From Nageia nagi (Eukaryota; Pinophyta): a stretch of 64,000 nucleotides of DNA. Of the stretch, positions 1 to 12,359 are shown one piece after another (position 1 is the first letter of the stretch; each line of letters opens with the position of its first letter). The notes beneath the pieces are model-generated. The model saw only the letters and a program-made list of their open reading frames with translations. It was not told the origin of the DNA and did no database searches. Both the position numbers and the translations under genes were made by a program. Location: contig JBITNC010000001.1 in NCBI GenBank assembly GCA_050084985.1, positions 130,820,001 to 130,884,000 on the forward strand, given 5' to 3'.

Positions 1-1214
1 AACATGCCCATTTTTAGGCCCATCTACACATCTCCATCAATTCTTTACCCTTCCTAGTTCCCCACTATCACCACTTTATAATTTGCCTGCTAACATTTTC
101 ACATGAATGAATACAACATCAATACAATTTACATATGAACAATATCTCTCCAATAGATCCATCACTTCCGTCTCACATTCCTATATTTTATTTAATACAA
201 TGAATATTCCTCTAATATCATTATCCTCTCCTCTTAAGGGTTTAGGGTATAGGGTTTAAAGTATATAGTTTTAGGTATAGGGTTTAGTATTTAAGGTTTA
301 GGATTTAGGTTTTAGGGATTGAGTTATAAGACATTTTCTCTTATAGTGTTTGCATGCCCTCCTCCCATTGCAATCTCTACAATATGAATGCTCTTCAATT
401 GTTTTTATAGATATTAGTTTTTAAAATGGTATATTAGTATCATTGATTAATTTGATATCATTTATTTAAAATTGGATCTTATTTTAAACAAATCAAGATC
501 ATATTTAATAAAAAATAGGATCCCAATTACATTAGGTTCCTAACCATAATAGGATATCGATATAAAAATTTGGATCCCCTTTTATTTTTTGGTTTGGGAA
601 CCTAAATAAAAATAAGATCCCAAATTTTATAAAGTGGAATCTCATTTTTATCGAACTCCTTTATTAACTATTATTATTTTAATTTTCACTTTAGTTTACT
701 AACAACCATAAGTAGAAATTTGAATTCAAAGGAAGGGAATATTCCTTGCCCTCCCTTTTTGAATATAAATTATGAAAATTCATAATAATAAATCAACCAC
801 ACATCTTACCTATGATGGTCACCTCAATCTGCAAGATAATTGTTAATCCACACATATCCATAAACACACATTCATCATAAAAATTAACATTCATGACTAA
901 TTATTCTACCATGCAGCTACATGATTTACCATGGTTATTAGAATTTATTAGAGAACTAATGCTAATAATTTCCTTACTCTTACTTTTTCATTCCTATCAC
1001 GAATTCATCCTTGGTTCCTTGTGTATTTTCCACACTTTCTATCTCAATTTAACTTGTAACATGTGTCAAAACATCTCAAAGCTAGTATCAAATGTACATA
1101 GATAAAGCATATCACTATTCAAAACTCATCATCACATAGCTTAATTCAAATTCAACCCCATTAGGACCTCGATGGTACTTGATTCTTAATGGTGCATTTG
1201 GATGGGTCATTACA
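1..1214 (-). repeat. LTR of chromovirus copy A1 (3' LTR, left end outside window)
   Basis: This stretch matches 9171-10383 almost base for base (about 98% by eye). It ends in GGGTCATTACA at 1214, directly before a polypurine tract on the minus strand, so it is the 3' LTR of a minus-strand element whose far end lies left of the window. It carries TTTAGGG-like repeats (235-326) and a GGATCC-rich block with partial inverted repeats (about 520-640). A small open frame at 893-1105 is copied in A2 but resembles nothing I know and I do not call it a gene. Confidence 0.8.
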
Positions 1215-1230
1215 TACTACCCCCCTTAAA
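1215..1230 (-). other. Polypurine tract of A1
   Basis: On the minus strand this reads as a purine run with six consecutive G (AAGGGGGGTAGTA) directly before the LTR terminus TGTAATGACCC. This is the normal plus-strand primer position of an LTR retrotransposon and fixes the element's orientation. Confidence 0.7.
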
Positions 1231-1310
1231 AAGAACATAGTTCCCTATGTTCTAAAATACAATCATAATATTTTAAAAATTTTTTCACATAATCAAGAAA
1301 ACAAATAGTA

Positions 1311-2560
1311 AATTGTCTTCTCATAGTGGATTTAGCTTTCCAAGTGGAAGATTTAGAATACTTATCCCATTGTACTAGACACAAAATCTCTTGATTACTT
1401 AGTTTCTTAGTTCCAAAAGCTATAACTCTAACAGGGAGAACTTCAATAGCCTAAGGGTTCAACATATGTAAATCAAAAAAATCCAACATATTAGAGGGTC
1501 AACAACGTACTTTCTCAATAGAGAGACATGAAAGACATCATACATTTTTGAAAAACTTGTTGGCAAAGCAAGTTTGTAGGAAATTGGACTCCTTTTTTGA
1601 TAATTTCAAAAGGACTAACAAATTTAGGATGCAATTTGGTTGAATTTATGGAACTTTTCATGGGTTGGACTCATAAGAATACATTTTCATGCATAGAAAA
1701 AATTGTCAAGGAGTTCTCTTAAAATCGGCATAACTTTTTTATTGATAGATAGCTTCCTTCAACTTTTGTAGAATGGAAGTCAACTTTTTCTCCATTTTTT
1801 TTGATATTTTAGGCTAGATAATCACTCAATAATCTTGATTATTTCAAGATAAAGGAGTCTTGCATCTCCTTTTATAAAGAGCCTCAAAAGGAGCCATTCC
1901 CAAAGATGAATGATAACCATTATTATATGCAAATTTGACTAAGTAGAGGTAATCCTACCATTTAGTCTATTTCTCCATGCAATACATTTTGAGCATGTCC
2001 TCAATGACTTTTTTCACTCATTGATTATTCCTATATGTCTCAAGATGATATGCCAAACTCATATTCAATTATGTTCCCAATGCCTTATGCAATGATTTCC
2101 AAAACATAGAGGTGAACTTAGAATCTCTATTTGATATGATCACCTTGAGAAATCCATGCAATCTAAAGATTTCATGGATAAAATTATTTTCTACAATAGG
2201 GGAATCATAAATGGTATTAATAAGTATAAAATGTTCCATGTTGGTTAATCTATCAACCACTACTAGTATTGAGTCATGATGGAAACTAGTTTTTGGCAAA
2301 CTGATAATAAAATCCATTGAAATCACTTGCCATTTCTATGTAGGAACATCATATGGATATAGATATTGAGATGTATACTGATATTTTGCATTAAATTTCT
2401 AACATTTGAGGCATCTTTCTACTAATTATATTATGTCCTTCTTCATTCCATCCTAATAAAATCTCTATTTCAAGTCTTGTCTCATCTTCATACCTCTTGG
2501 ATGTGCTACATACAAGGGATGAAGAGCTTCTTACATGGTTAAATTTATCATATTTCGATT
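1311..2560 (-). pseudogene. Chromovirus integrase with C-terminal chromodomain (A1)
   Basis: Decayed Ty3/gypsy integrase, the enzyme that inserts element DNA into the host chromosome. Read on the minus strand from 2560 it shows: a degenerate HHCC zinc-binding region with DGMKKDII and RCLKC (about 2380-2560); the catalytic core with ISMDFIISLP and ISNRDSKFTSMFWKSLHKAL (2069-2326; the family has SDRD here); the third catalytic region near FAYNNGYHSSLGMAPFEALY (about 1870-1960); and a C-terminal chromodomain (1311-1444) with EVLPVRVIAFGTKKL and LVQWDKYSKSSTW. In living chromoviruses the chromodomain directs insertion to particular chromatin. Stops and frameshifts break it in several places, so it cannot be functional. 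The lesions are mostly shared with copy A2. Confidence 0.85.
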
Positions 2561-2689
2561 ATTTGGGATGACTAATCTATCCTTAAAATATAAAATTCCA
2601 TATTTTTCAATCAAATCTTGGGATGATGGGGTACCTTTCCTAATTACTTCTTGGATGGATCTACAATAAGGATCTTCTTGCTACAAAAC

Positions 2690-3260
2690 TTTCACTTGAT
2701 CAAGCAAGTCAAATTGACTTCTTATCATGGCATTCACATGTTGTGTATGACTCAGAGCATATACCACTTTGTTTCCTTTCCTTTTATGTATTCAATTCCA
2801 AATTCATATTCAGATAAGAATTCCATCCATCACCTTTTCCTAGCATTTAGATCTGGCTAAGTGAAAGGTACTTCAAAATTTGGTGATTCATTTCAAGTTT
2901 GAAAGGTTTTCTTAAAAGATAGTGCCTTCATTATCTAAGTGCATGGATAACTACTGCCAACTCAAGATCATGAGTTGCATAATTCAACATGTGTGTTTTC
3001 AATTTTCTAGATTCATATGCTACTAGATTTCCATTATGAGATAAAACACCACCCAAACCTTCTAGTGAAGCATCCATGCATACTACAAAATCATCTTGTG
3101 GGTTAGGGATAGTGAGAACTAGTGTTGTGGTAAGCCTTTCCTTCAAAGGTGTAAAAGATTTTTCACACTTTCCTATCCATTTGAACATCTTATTTTTCTT
3201 TTGGAGACTAGTGATGGGATTGGCTATCTTTGAGAAATCTTTGAAAAACCTTTGTTAGTA
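2690..3260 (-). pseudogene. Ty3/gypsy RNase H (A1)
   Basis: RNase H removes RNA from the RNA/DNA hybrid during reverse transcription. The best open piece, 2931-3188, reads FKWIGKCEKSFTPLKERLTT near its start, then VVCMDASLEGLGGVLSHNG (with the first catalytic Asp in MDAS), then LVAYESRKLKTHMLNYATHD and LELAVV, all family hallmarks in the correct order. It lies between integrase (lower coordinates) and RT (higher coordinates), as expected for a minus-strand gypsy pol. The open frame has the same ends and length as in copy A2 (12102-12359), differing by a single visible residue (Q or H). Confidence 0.85.
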
Positions 3261-3625
3261 CCCATCTATTCCCATAAAAATCCTTACCACAGTCACACTT
3301 GTTGGTGTAGGCAAACTCATTATTACTTACACTTTCTTATGATCAACTAAAATTCCTCCTACAAAGATGATGTGACCTAAATACTGAATTTGGGAAACAT
3401 AGAAGTCACATTTTAATAATTTTCAATACAATTGATTTCTTCTCAATACCTCTAGAGCTAACCTTAAATGATAATTATGTTCCTCATAATTATTTAAGTA
3501 GATGAGGATATCATCTAAAAATACTAACAAAAACTTATCTAGCTACTCTCAATAGATACTATTTTATCAAGTTCATGAATGGTGCAGGGACATTCGTTAA
3601 CCCAAAAGGTCATACAACAAATTTG
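3260..3625 (-). pseudogene. Reverse transcriptase, C-terminal part only (A1)
   Basis: Minus-strand palm and thumb segment of a gypsy reverse transcriptase. FLDDILIYL (the YxDD-box equivalent) is at about 3495-3520 and a SKCDF-like stretch follows. Homology to A2 stops abruptly at 3625 (12795 in A2) inside RT. The remaining RT, protease and gag present in A2 are missing here and unrelated AT-rich DNA follows. This is a structural breakpoint, not gradual decay. Confidence 0.75.
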
Positions 3626-4019
3626 GACCTAAATTAAAAAAAAATTGGACCTAAATTAAAAAAAAATTAAATCCTTTTGGTTAAAGATACCTAAGACACT
3701 AAAGATTTTGGAGGATATTTTTTTGTATTTTTTTCATGAATATTTTATTTTTATTGACCATGATTATCATTTCAAAAATGTTTGTGTCTGGCAAACATAA
3801 TTTGAATAAAACTTATCATTTTTAATTTATTTTTTGTTTAACTTGTGAAGAATTGTATGTATATTATGCACATATATATTTTTTATAATTATAAAAAAAT
3901 AAAAAGTTATTAAACAAATAAAAAACCCTTGTAGTTCATAAGACTTCTTCTAAAGTGAGACTCATCTTCTTGAACTTACACATTAACTTGAATATTAAGA
4001 ATATTTAGGTGTATGATGA
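3626..4019. repeat. AT-rich segment, repeated at 5926-6250
   Basis: No coding content seen. It begins with a short tandem (GGACCTAAATTAAAAAAAAATT twice) and shares order and wording with 5926-6250: a TGACC...TTATC...GTTTGTG/GTTGGGC...CATAACTT/CATAATTT...AAACTTATC series, then AAAAAATAAAAA-GTTATTA. The two diverged direct copies bracket the Tat integrase piece and the LTR fragment between them, so they may be the ends of one old insertion. Confidence 0.45.
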
Positions 4020-4842
4020 ATCTCAATTGATTATAGATTAGATCAATGGGGTTTACAATACAAAGGAAGTAAAATTAGAGGCTTGTAATAAGTTAGTTGC
4101 CAAAATGGTGGAAGGATACTTTAGTAAAGTGGAATTTGATAATATTCCAAGGAACAATAATATATTTGTTGATGCTATGGAAAATGCAGCTTCTTTGAAT
4201 CCTATTCCAATTGAAAATAAAGAAACTTTGATAAAGATTAATAGCCGTAAAAATACTTATGTGGTAAACGAGAAGTTATTTATTGATTTCTTTGAGAAGG
4301 ATACAATAATGTACACTTTCATTACTTTTTATGAATGTTATAAAAACATCTACAACTTCCTCAAGGATGGCACAATTCCTAAAGATTACTAAGAAACATA
4401 CAAGAAAATAAGGCCCAAGAGGACATAAGCAAGGTATGTGATTATTGGTGATGTTGTTTATAAAAAACTTTTGAAGGTACATTTCTTAGATGTTTAAAGG
4501 AAGAATAAACTAAGAAATCAATGGAGAAAGTTCATGATGATCAAAGTGGTGGTGATTTTAATGGTACTGCTATCTTTCACAAGCTTTTGAGATTGGGCTA
4601 TTATTAGCCATAAATTAAAAATGATTATGATATTCCTATTAAGAAATATAAGAAATGTCAAAAGTATGCTAATATTATATTAGCTGCATCAAGAGAGCTA
4701 GCAAAAATTATTTCTCCTTATCCATTTTGTATTTGAGCTTTATATTTGATTATATTAATTAATCCTAAGTCTATGGAGGGACATAAGTTTATTTTGGTTG
4801 CAGCTAAGAATTTTAAAAAATGGGTAGAGATTGTACCATTTA
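4020..4842 (+). pseudogene. Tat-lineage gypsy fragment: end of RNase H and integrase start
   Basis: Plus-strand remnant with an open piece at 4105-4392. It starts in the RNase H-to-integrase linker (VEGYFSKVEFDNIPRNNNIF then VDAMENAAS), the same type of linker seen in element C at about 42900-43000. It continues through frameshifts to the integrase core entry MEGHKFILVAAKNFKKWVEI (about 4771-4842), where the family has a D in the position read here as N/K. It is cut off at 4842 by a reversed LTR fragment. It is related to but distinct from element C. Confidence 0.7.
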
Positions 4843-5925
4843 TGTAAGGACCCTATCTCAACACTTAGATAGAATACCTACTTTAACACCTAATTTATAA
4901 TACTTGAGCAGTGAGTATAATTTTTTTCTCTAAAACTTTTAAATGAAGTAACCATTAGCCAACATTTCTAAATGTGTTAGAAGCTAGTAGTAAACCTTAT
5001 GATCCATTTATCATAATCTTCATAGCATTACCTTATGATCCATTTATGATAATCTTCATAGCATTAGTTCCAAGTTAAGTTATTCATAATTCATGATCTC
5101 TTATTGACTATATATCATTATCTTATTTATTAACATAACTCATTAATAACCTCACATGGCCTGCCTTTGTATGTTATTCTAAGTGTTTTTTTCCATAATG
5201 ACATCCTTTTCATGAGCATAGTGATTTCTTGATGGAATCATATACATAACTCATATTTTTGTCAATCTTTATATCACAAAAAATTAAATTCTTCAATATC
5301 CTTTCAAACCTAAGGGAGGGTTCCTTGATTATCTCAGCATAATTTGCTTTAATAATCCATATCCTTAAGATGAAATTATGCCTTTACTTTTAGAGTTTTG
5401 GCTAAGTTTTAACTTAGGTTTAAACATCTCATAAATAAAATCCACTATGATTTATAATTAAGTAATTTCTCTAAGAGATATTATACTATCTCTTTTCTTA
5501 GGTTCATTTATTATCTTTTCTCAACCTCAACTACTTGTCCAAGCTTGACACTTTTAGGTGAGGGAGTTAGGTCCTAAAAATTTCATTGCATTGGGTAGAA
5601 ATAAAGATTAAATTACTTTATATTAAATAATGATAACATTACATATATGATTAAATATCATACATCATTCATCTAGTAAAATTCACTCCTATTAATAAAC
5701 AAAATATTATTCAATGAGAAAGCTCTTTACACATACATAATTATCTTTAAATTACATAATTCATTTTCATTACAATCAAATAATATTGAATATATGATTA
5801 TTTTACAATATTAAGAAAATAATAGTATATTTGATCTTCATTCCAAAATGTTCACAAGTAACAATGGGAGTTCCATCACCTTTGTGTTGGATCATGGTAG
5901 CTCAAGAATGGATTTGGATCAAAAT
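4843..5925 (-). repeat. Partial LTR of family S, reversed
   Basis: Its reverse complement follows the last kilobase of the solo LTR at 45078-48707. Shared landmarks are the terminus GTTGAGATAGGGTCCTTACA (the solo LTR has GTTGAAATAGTGTTATTACA), the ACCTAACTCCCT block, ATAATATCTCTTA, AAATCATAGTRG and TTGAGCTACC. Only the part matching 47690-48707 is present; the TATA-box half is missing. It interrupts the Tat integrase at 4842. I could not identify a target duplication because the other end is lost. Confidence 0.65.
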
Positions 5926-7288
5926 GACCAACATAATTTGACCTAAATTAAAGTAGTTTTTAGAATCTTTTTGGAAAAATATAGTTATGACCTTGGACAA
6001 TGTTGAGAATATTTTTTATAATTTCTTGATGATTTTTTTAATTAATTTTTATCAGCCCTAATTACAGTTATTAAAAGTACTTTTGTTGGGCTAACATAAC
6101 TTGGGCTAAACTTATCCTTTTTTGAATTTTTTTTTATTTAATAGAGAATTATGTGTAGAATGTTGACATATAATATTTTTTTTATAATTTGAAAAAAATA
6201 AAAAAGTTATTAGAATAGTAATACAACCTACCTTTTCAAGTTTATGGATAAGTTTGATTCAAAATTAATTGAAAAATAGAAACTATAATCCAATTATACA
6301 AAACTTTACATATTTGAAATCTACACTCACTCATCTATAATAGGTTTTAATTTTATAACAAATATTCTATAAAAAAACCTTATCAAATACATGTTGAAAC
6401 TTGAGTTTTTCCATTATCAAATGATAAGAACTTGTATGTCCTTTTCCAAGGCTAAGGCTTGCCTTACCATACCTCACCCAAGCCAAAACCTAAGGCAAAC
6501 TCAAGGGAAGTGGATTTGAAATTTAAAATAGGATCCCATTTCAAAATGGAATCCTAATACATCAAGATATTATTTTGTTTATTATTGGGATCATTAGTTT
6601 ATAAAGAGTCTTTTAAATTTTAATTGAAGGATGTATGGTACCAAAGCATCAAGGGTGAAAGAATTAGCATCACCCTTCATAATCTTGATCTCTTGACTGA
6701 TATGAGTGTTATTTCCCAACCATAGGGAGTGTGTTATATGATGGTGTTAGAAGAATTGTATAGCATTGTGATTTTAGTTTAAGCTTTGGATATTATAACT
6801 TTGAATACAAAAATTTATTTTATCTATAAATTCATAATGATAAGTATCATTGAGATTAAGTTTACTATCAATAAAAAAATGCTTCCAACTATTCACAAGC
6901 TTAGGCTTAACATGGGTTAGTCCAATGCTTGCTACAAAGTCCACATACCATTTTCTCCTCTAATATAATAATAACACTTTTTTCCTTTTATGAGGAAACC
7001 ATATCCAAATGAAGGAATTGGGAACATATTGCAATCTAATCAAGATAAATAAAGGGAAGATAAAGAAGAAAATTCTTAAATACATTTTTCTAAGATGTTG
7101 ATGATTAGATGAAGTAAGGAAGAGCTATCTTACAAGCTGAGTTGAGCAACCAAATGCAGACTTCCTTATCTTATGTGAGAACTAGAGTTCATCTTTTTCA
7201 AATGGCTTAGGACCTACAAAATCATCTATAAACATTCAAGCCCATAAAAATTAATTAACTCCATCTTTAATGTTTGCAATTCCAAATT
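5926..7288. other. Unassigned AT-rich DNA
   Basis: 5926-6250 is the diverged partner of 3626-4019. A GGATCCCATTT/AAATGGAATCC block near 6520-6560 resembles the GGATCC-rich block of the family A LTR (about 520-640 and 9690-9810). I see no coding similarity in the rest. Confidence 0.4.
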
Positions 7289-8220
7289 TAGGAAGTTTCC
7301 TAGAATCCAAATAATTCTCAATTGTAACAAACTTCATTTCTACTTTAAATGTTGTAGGGATTTTTGCTATAAGAGTGAATGGATAGGCTATTTCTCATTA
7401 TTTTTATTTTCCACTACTTTTGAATATTTGAACAAGAAAATGAACATCTAAAACATGTTTGAATAAAAAAATATCTTGAACTTTTATTAAATTATGGGAT
7501 ACAAACTCTTCCTAACCATCTTTCAAATATGCAAAATTACTAGAAAAACACAACATAATATCCCATAAACCACCACTTGGACTTTCAAAAATTATGTTCC
7601 TATAGCGCCTTGATGATACAATATTATTTTATGAATGTGAATAAATATCTTGCAAACCAAAATCACCCATACAAATTATGTTAGATTCATAATTGTGTTA
7701 CTACCTCACCACAACAACATATTCAAATCTATTTTTTCACAAGCCCCAAATACACATACCCATTTTCATGCCCATAAGAACCCAAATAAATATCCATTTG
7801 AATATTTCATCACCACTTCAATTCTCTCTATTAATGGTGGTGGACATTACTCTAAATCCATATCTAGGACTAACCTCAATAGAAAGAGCAGCTTGATGGA
7901 AAATTATTCTCTTTATTACATAGGAATATTGAATCCCTATACACAATAATTCACTCTATTGTTTCATAATCCCTATATTCCCATGCCCATTTTCATACCC
8001 CATCTATGCATCTATGTCAATTCGTTACCCTTAACCACTAACATTTTCATAGAACAAAACACAATACCAATTACATACAATATACATATGAACTATATTC
8101 CTCCAATAAATCCATTGCTTTCACATTCCATTCTTGCATTCTATAATCCAATGAGTGTTCCTCTAATATCATTTCCCCTTCCTTTTTAGGGTATAGGGTA
8201 TAAGGTTTAGGGTTTAGGTT
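7289..8220. repeat. 1.2-kb tandem duplication, left copy
   Basis: This is a diverged copy of 8500-9480 at an offset of about 1190-1220 bases. Matching landmarks in order are TTCTCAATTGTAACAAACTT, GAAAATGAACATCTA, GGGATACAAA, CCATAAACCAC-ACTTGGACT, ATTAATGGTGGTGG, TCTAGGACTAACCT and a terminal run of TTTAGGG-like repeats (8186-8220). The small open frames here look accidental. Confidence 0.7.
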
Positions 8221-8499
8221 AATATACAATTATGAAATTAAAATAAAAAGCCTTGAAATCAAGTAGTGAAAATGGATTCTCTCACAAAATCCCCAATGAC
8301 TAATGTACATAGAAGGAATTATATATCTAAAGTTATGAAGTGCTTAATTTGTTTTTAAGTAAAATGAAATTACTCACCCTATAGGGATGGTTTAACATCA
8401 TGACCTTCATGGCTCTCTAATTTTAGAGTGTGATGATTACTTTCCTCTTCTTTATCATCAAAATAAATTAACTATTTTGTAAAATAACTAGAATCCATT

Positions 8500-9480
8500 T
8501 TAGGAAGATTATTAAAATCAAAACCATTCTCAATTGTAACAAACTTAGTTTATACTTTAAATATTATATCCATTTTTGCTACTTGAGTGAATAAGTAAGT
8601 TATATATCGTTGTTTTTCTTTTCCATTGCTTTCAAAGATTTGAATAAGAAAATGAACATCTATAACATGTATGACGATAAGAATGTCTTAAAATTATATT
8701 GAATGATGGGATACAAATTCTTCCCAACCATCTTTAAAATATGTAGAATTTTTAGAACAACATAAACATAATATACCATAAACCACAACTTGGACTCTCT
8801 AGAACTGCATGCCTACAACCCCCTAATGATTTGATCTTCCTTGTAGAGTGTGATATGTCTAAATATTAAATAATGAAATATTATGCATGTACTTAAATAA
8901 TGATTAAAAGCATTTGAATTTCCTCTTATATGTATAGTGAGCTTTAAAAAAAATCTACATTTGAATAAATAATTACAGGCATTCACATTAAATCATAAAA
9001 AGCTAATTACAAATATGCCCATTAATGGTGGTGGGTATTACTATGACTCCAAATCTAGGACTAACCTTTATAGAAAGAGGAGCTTAATGGAAAATAATTC
9101 TCTTAATTATGTAAGAATGTTGAATCCCTATGCATAATAATTCACTCCACTTTTTCACAAGCCCCATATGAACATGCCCATTTTTAGGTCCATCTACACA
9201 TCTCCATCAATTCTTTACCCTTCCTAGTTCCCCACTATCACCACTTTATAATTTGCCTGCTAACATTTTCACATGAATGAATACAACATCAATTACATAC
9301 AATTTAAATATGAACAATATCTCTCCAATAGATCCATCACTTCCGTCTCACATTCCTATATTTTATTTAATACAATGAATATTCCTCTAATATCATTATC
9401 CTCTCCTCTTAAGGGTTTAGAGTATAGGGTTTAAATTATATACTTTTAGGTATAGGGTTTAGTATTTAAGGTTTAGGATT
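8500..9480. repeat. 1.2-kb tandem duplication, right copy
   Basis: Right copy of the pair with 7289-8220. It also ends in TTTAGGG-like repeats (9410-9500). From 9171 it is at the same time the segment duplicated at the left edge of the window, so this unit is part of, or abuts, the long 3' LTR of element A2. Confidence 0.7.
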
Positions 9481-10383
9481 TAGGTTTTAGGGATTGAGTT
9501 ATAAGACATTTTCTCTTATAGTGTTTGCATGCCCTCCTCCCATTGCAATCTCTACAATATGAATGCACTTCAATTATTTTTATTAGTTTTTAAAATGGTA
9601 TATTAGTATCATTGATTAATTTGATATCATTTATTTAAAATTGGATCTTATTTTAAACAAATCAAGATCCTATTTAATAAAAAATAGGATCCCAATTACA
9701 TTAGGTTCCTAACCATAATAGGATATCGATATAAAAATTTGGATCCCCTTTTATTTTTTGGTTTGGGAACCTAAATAAAAATAAGATCCCAAATTTTATA
9801 AAGTGGAATCTCATTTTTATCGAACTCCTTTATTAACTATTATTATTTTAATTTTCACTTTAGTTTACTAACAACCACAAGTAGAAATTTGAATTCAAAG
9901 GAAGGGAATATTCCTTGCCCTCCCTTTTTGAATATAAATTATGAAAATTCATAATAAGAAATCAACCACACATCTTACCTATGATGGTCACCTCAATCTG
10001 CAAGATAATTGTTAATCCACACATATCCATAAACACACATTCATCATAAAAATTAACATTCATGACTAATTATTCTACCATGCAGCTACATGATTTACCA
10101 TGGTTATTAGGGTTTATTAGAGAACTAATGCTAATAATTTCCTTACTCTTACTTTTTCATTCCTATCACCAATTCATCCTTGGTTCCTTGTGTATTTTCC
10201 ACACTTTCTATCTCAATTTAACTTGTAACATGTGTCAAAACATCTCAAAGCTAGTATCAAATGTACATAGATAAAGCATATCACTATTCAAAACTCATCA
10301 TCACATAGCTTAATTCAAATTCAACCCCATTAGGACCTCGATGGTACTTGATTCTTAATGGTGCATTTGGATGGGTCATTACA
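9171..10383 (-). repeat. 3' LTR (right part) of chromovirus copy A2
   Basis: Same sequence as 1-1214 and ends in the same CATTACA next to the polypurine tract. About 540 bases (9845-10383) are also recognisable at 19995-20549, the outer edge of A2's 5' LTR. The left boundary of this LTR is not clear: no TGTAATGAATAC start, as seen for the 5' LTR at 15227, was found, so the LTR may be rearranged. Confidence 0.75.
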
Positions 10384-10480
10384 CACTACCCCCCTTAAAA
10401 AGAACATAGGTCCCTATGTTCTAAAATACAATCATAATATTTTAAAAATATTTTCACATAATCAAGAAAACAAATAGGGA

Positions 10481-11730
10481 AATTGTCTTCTCATAGTGGA
10501 TTTAGCTTTCCAAGTGGAAGATTTAGAATACTTATCCCATTGTACTAGACACTCAATCTCTTGATTACTTAGTTTCTTAGTTCCAAAAGCTATAACTATA
10601 ACAGGGAGAACTTCAATAGCCTAAGGGTTCAACATCTGTAAATCAAAAAAATCCAACATATTAGAGGGTCAACAACATACTTTATCAATAGAGAGACATG
10701 AAAGACATCATACATTTTTGACAAACTTGTTGGCAAAGCAAGTTTGTAGGAAATTGGACTCCTTTTTTGATAATTTCAAAAGGACTAACAAATTGAGGAT
10801 GCAATTTGGTTGAATTTATGGAACTTTTCATGGGTTGGACTCATAAGAATACATTTTCATGCATAGAAAAAATTGTCAAGGAGTTCTCTTAAAATCGGCA
10901 TAACTTTTTTATCGATCGTTAGCTTCCTTCAACTTTTGTAGAATGGAATTCAACTTTTTCTCCATTTTTTTTGATATTTTAGGCTAGATAATCACTCAAT
11001 AATCTTGATTATTTCAAGATAAAGGAGTCTTGCATCTCCTTTTATAAAGAGCCTCAAAAGGAGCCATTCCCAAAGATGAATGATAACCATTATTATATGC
11101 AAATTTGACTAAGTAGAGGTAATCCTACCATTTAGTCTATTTCTCCATGCAATACATTTTGAGCATGTCCTCAATGACTTTTTTCACTCATTGATTATTC
11201 CTATATGTCTCAAGATGATATGCCAAACTCATATTCAATTATGTTCCCAATGCCTTATGCAATGATTTCCAAAACATAGAGGTGAACTTAGAATCTCTAT
11301 TTGATATGATCACCTTGAGAAATCCATGCAATCTAAAGATTTCATGGATAAACTTATTTTCTACAATAGGGGCATCATAAATGATATTAAAAAGTATAAA
11401 ATTTGCCATGTTGGTTAATCTATCAACCACTACTAGGATTGAGTCATGATGGAAACTAGTTTTTGGCAAACTGATAATAAAATACATTGAAATCACTTGC
11501 CATTTCTATGTAGGAAGATCATGTGGATATAGATATCGACATGTATGCTGATATTTTGCATTAAATTTCTAACATTTGAGGCATATTTCTACTAATTATA
11601 TTATGTCCTTCTTCATTCCATCCTAATAAAATCTCTATTTCAAGTCTTGTCTCATCTTCATACCTCTTGGATGTGCTACATACAAGGGATGAAGAGCTTC
11701 TTACATGGTTAAATTTATCATATTTCGATT
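10481..11730 (-). pseudogene. Chromovirus integrase with chromodomain (A2)
   Basis: Twin of the A1 integrase at an offset of 9170 bases. The open core piece 11239-11496 begins MISMYFIISLPKTSFHHDSI and contains ISNRDSKFTSMFWKSLHKAL. The first catalytic Asp of the DD-E triad (SMDFI in A1) is Tyr here (SMYFI), a change private to this copy. FAYNNGYHSSLGMAPFEALY and the C-terminal chromodomain words LVQWDKYSK and STWKAKS are preserved. The reading frame is interrupted as in A1. Confidence 0.85.
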
Positions 11731-12101
11731 ATTTGGGATGACTAATCTATCCTTAAAATATAAAATTCCATATTTTTCAATCAAATCTTGGGATGATGGG
11801 GTACCTTTCCTAATTAATTCTTGGATGGATCTACAATAAGGAGCTTCTTGCTACAAAACTTTCACTTGATCAAGAAAGTCAAATTGACTTATTATCATGG
11901 CATTCACATGTTGTGTATGACTCAGAGCATATACCACTTTGTTTTCCTTTCCTTTTATGTATTCAATTCCAAATTCATATTCAGATAAGAATTCCATCCA
12001 TCACCTTTTCCTAGCATTTAGATCTGGCTAAGTGAAAGGTACTTCAAAATTTGGTGATTCATTTCAAGTTTGAAAGGTTTTCTTAAAAGATAGTGCCTTC
12101 A

Positions 12102-12359
12102 TTATCTAAGTGCATGGATAACTACTGCCAACTCAAGATCATGAGTTGCATAATTCAACATGTGTGTTTTCAATTTTCTAGATTCATATGCTACTAGATT
12201 TCCATTATGAGATAAAACACCACCCAAACCTTCTAGTGAAGCATCCATGCATACTACAAAATCATCATGTGGGTTAGGGATAGTGAGAACTAGTGTTGTG
12301 GTAAGCCTTTCCTTCAAAGGTGTAAAAGATTTTTCACACTTTCCTATCCATTTGAACAT
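12102..12359 (-). pseudogene. Ty3/gypsy RNase H (A2)
   Basis: Open piece nearly identical to the A1 copy at 2931-3188, including its start and stop. It carries VVCMDASLEGLGGVLSHNG with the catalytic Asp, and the downstream YATHDLELA motif. Identical open-frame limits in both copies mean the truncating changes happened before the duplication. Confidence 0.85.

Noticed and set aside
235-326. True chromosome end or telomere fusion
   Set aside because: The repeats are short, degenerate and reiterated at the same place in each copy of a transposon LTR, so they belong to the LTR.
893-1105. Small open frame, repeated at 10062-10274 and partly near 20230
   Set aside because: It is copied only because the LTR is copied. 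It resembles no known protein, and the third, diverged copy does not keep the frame.
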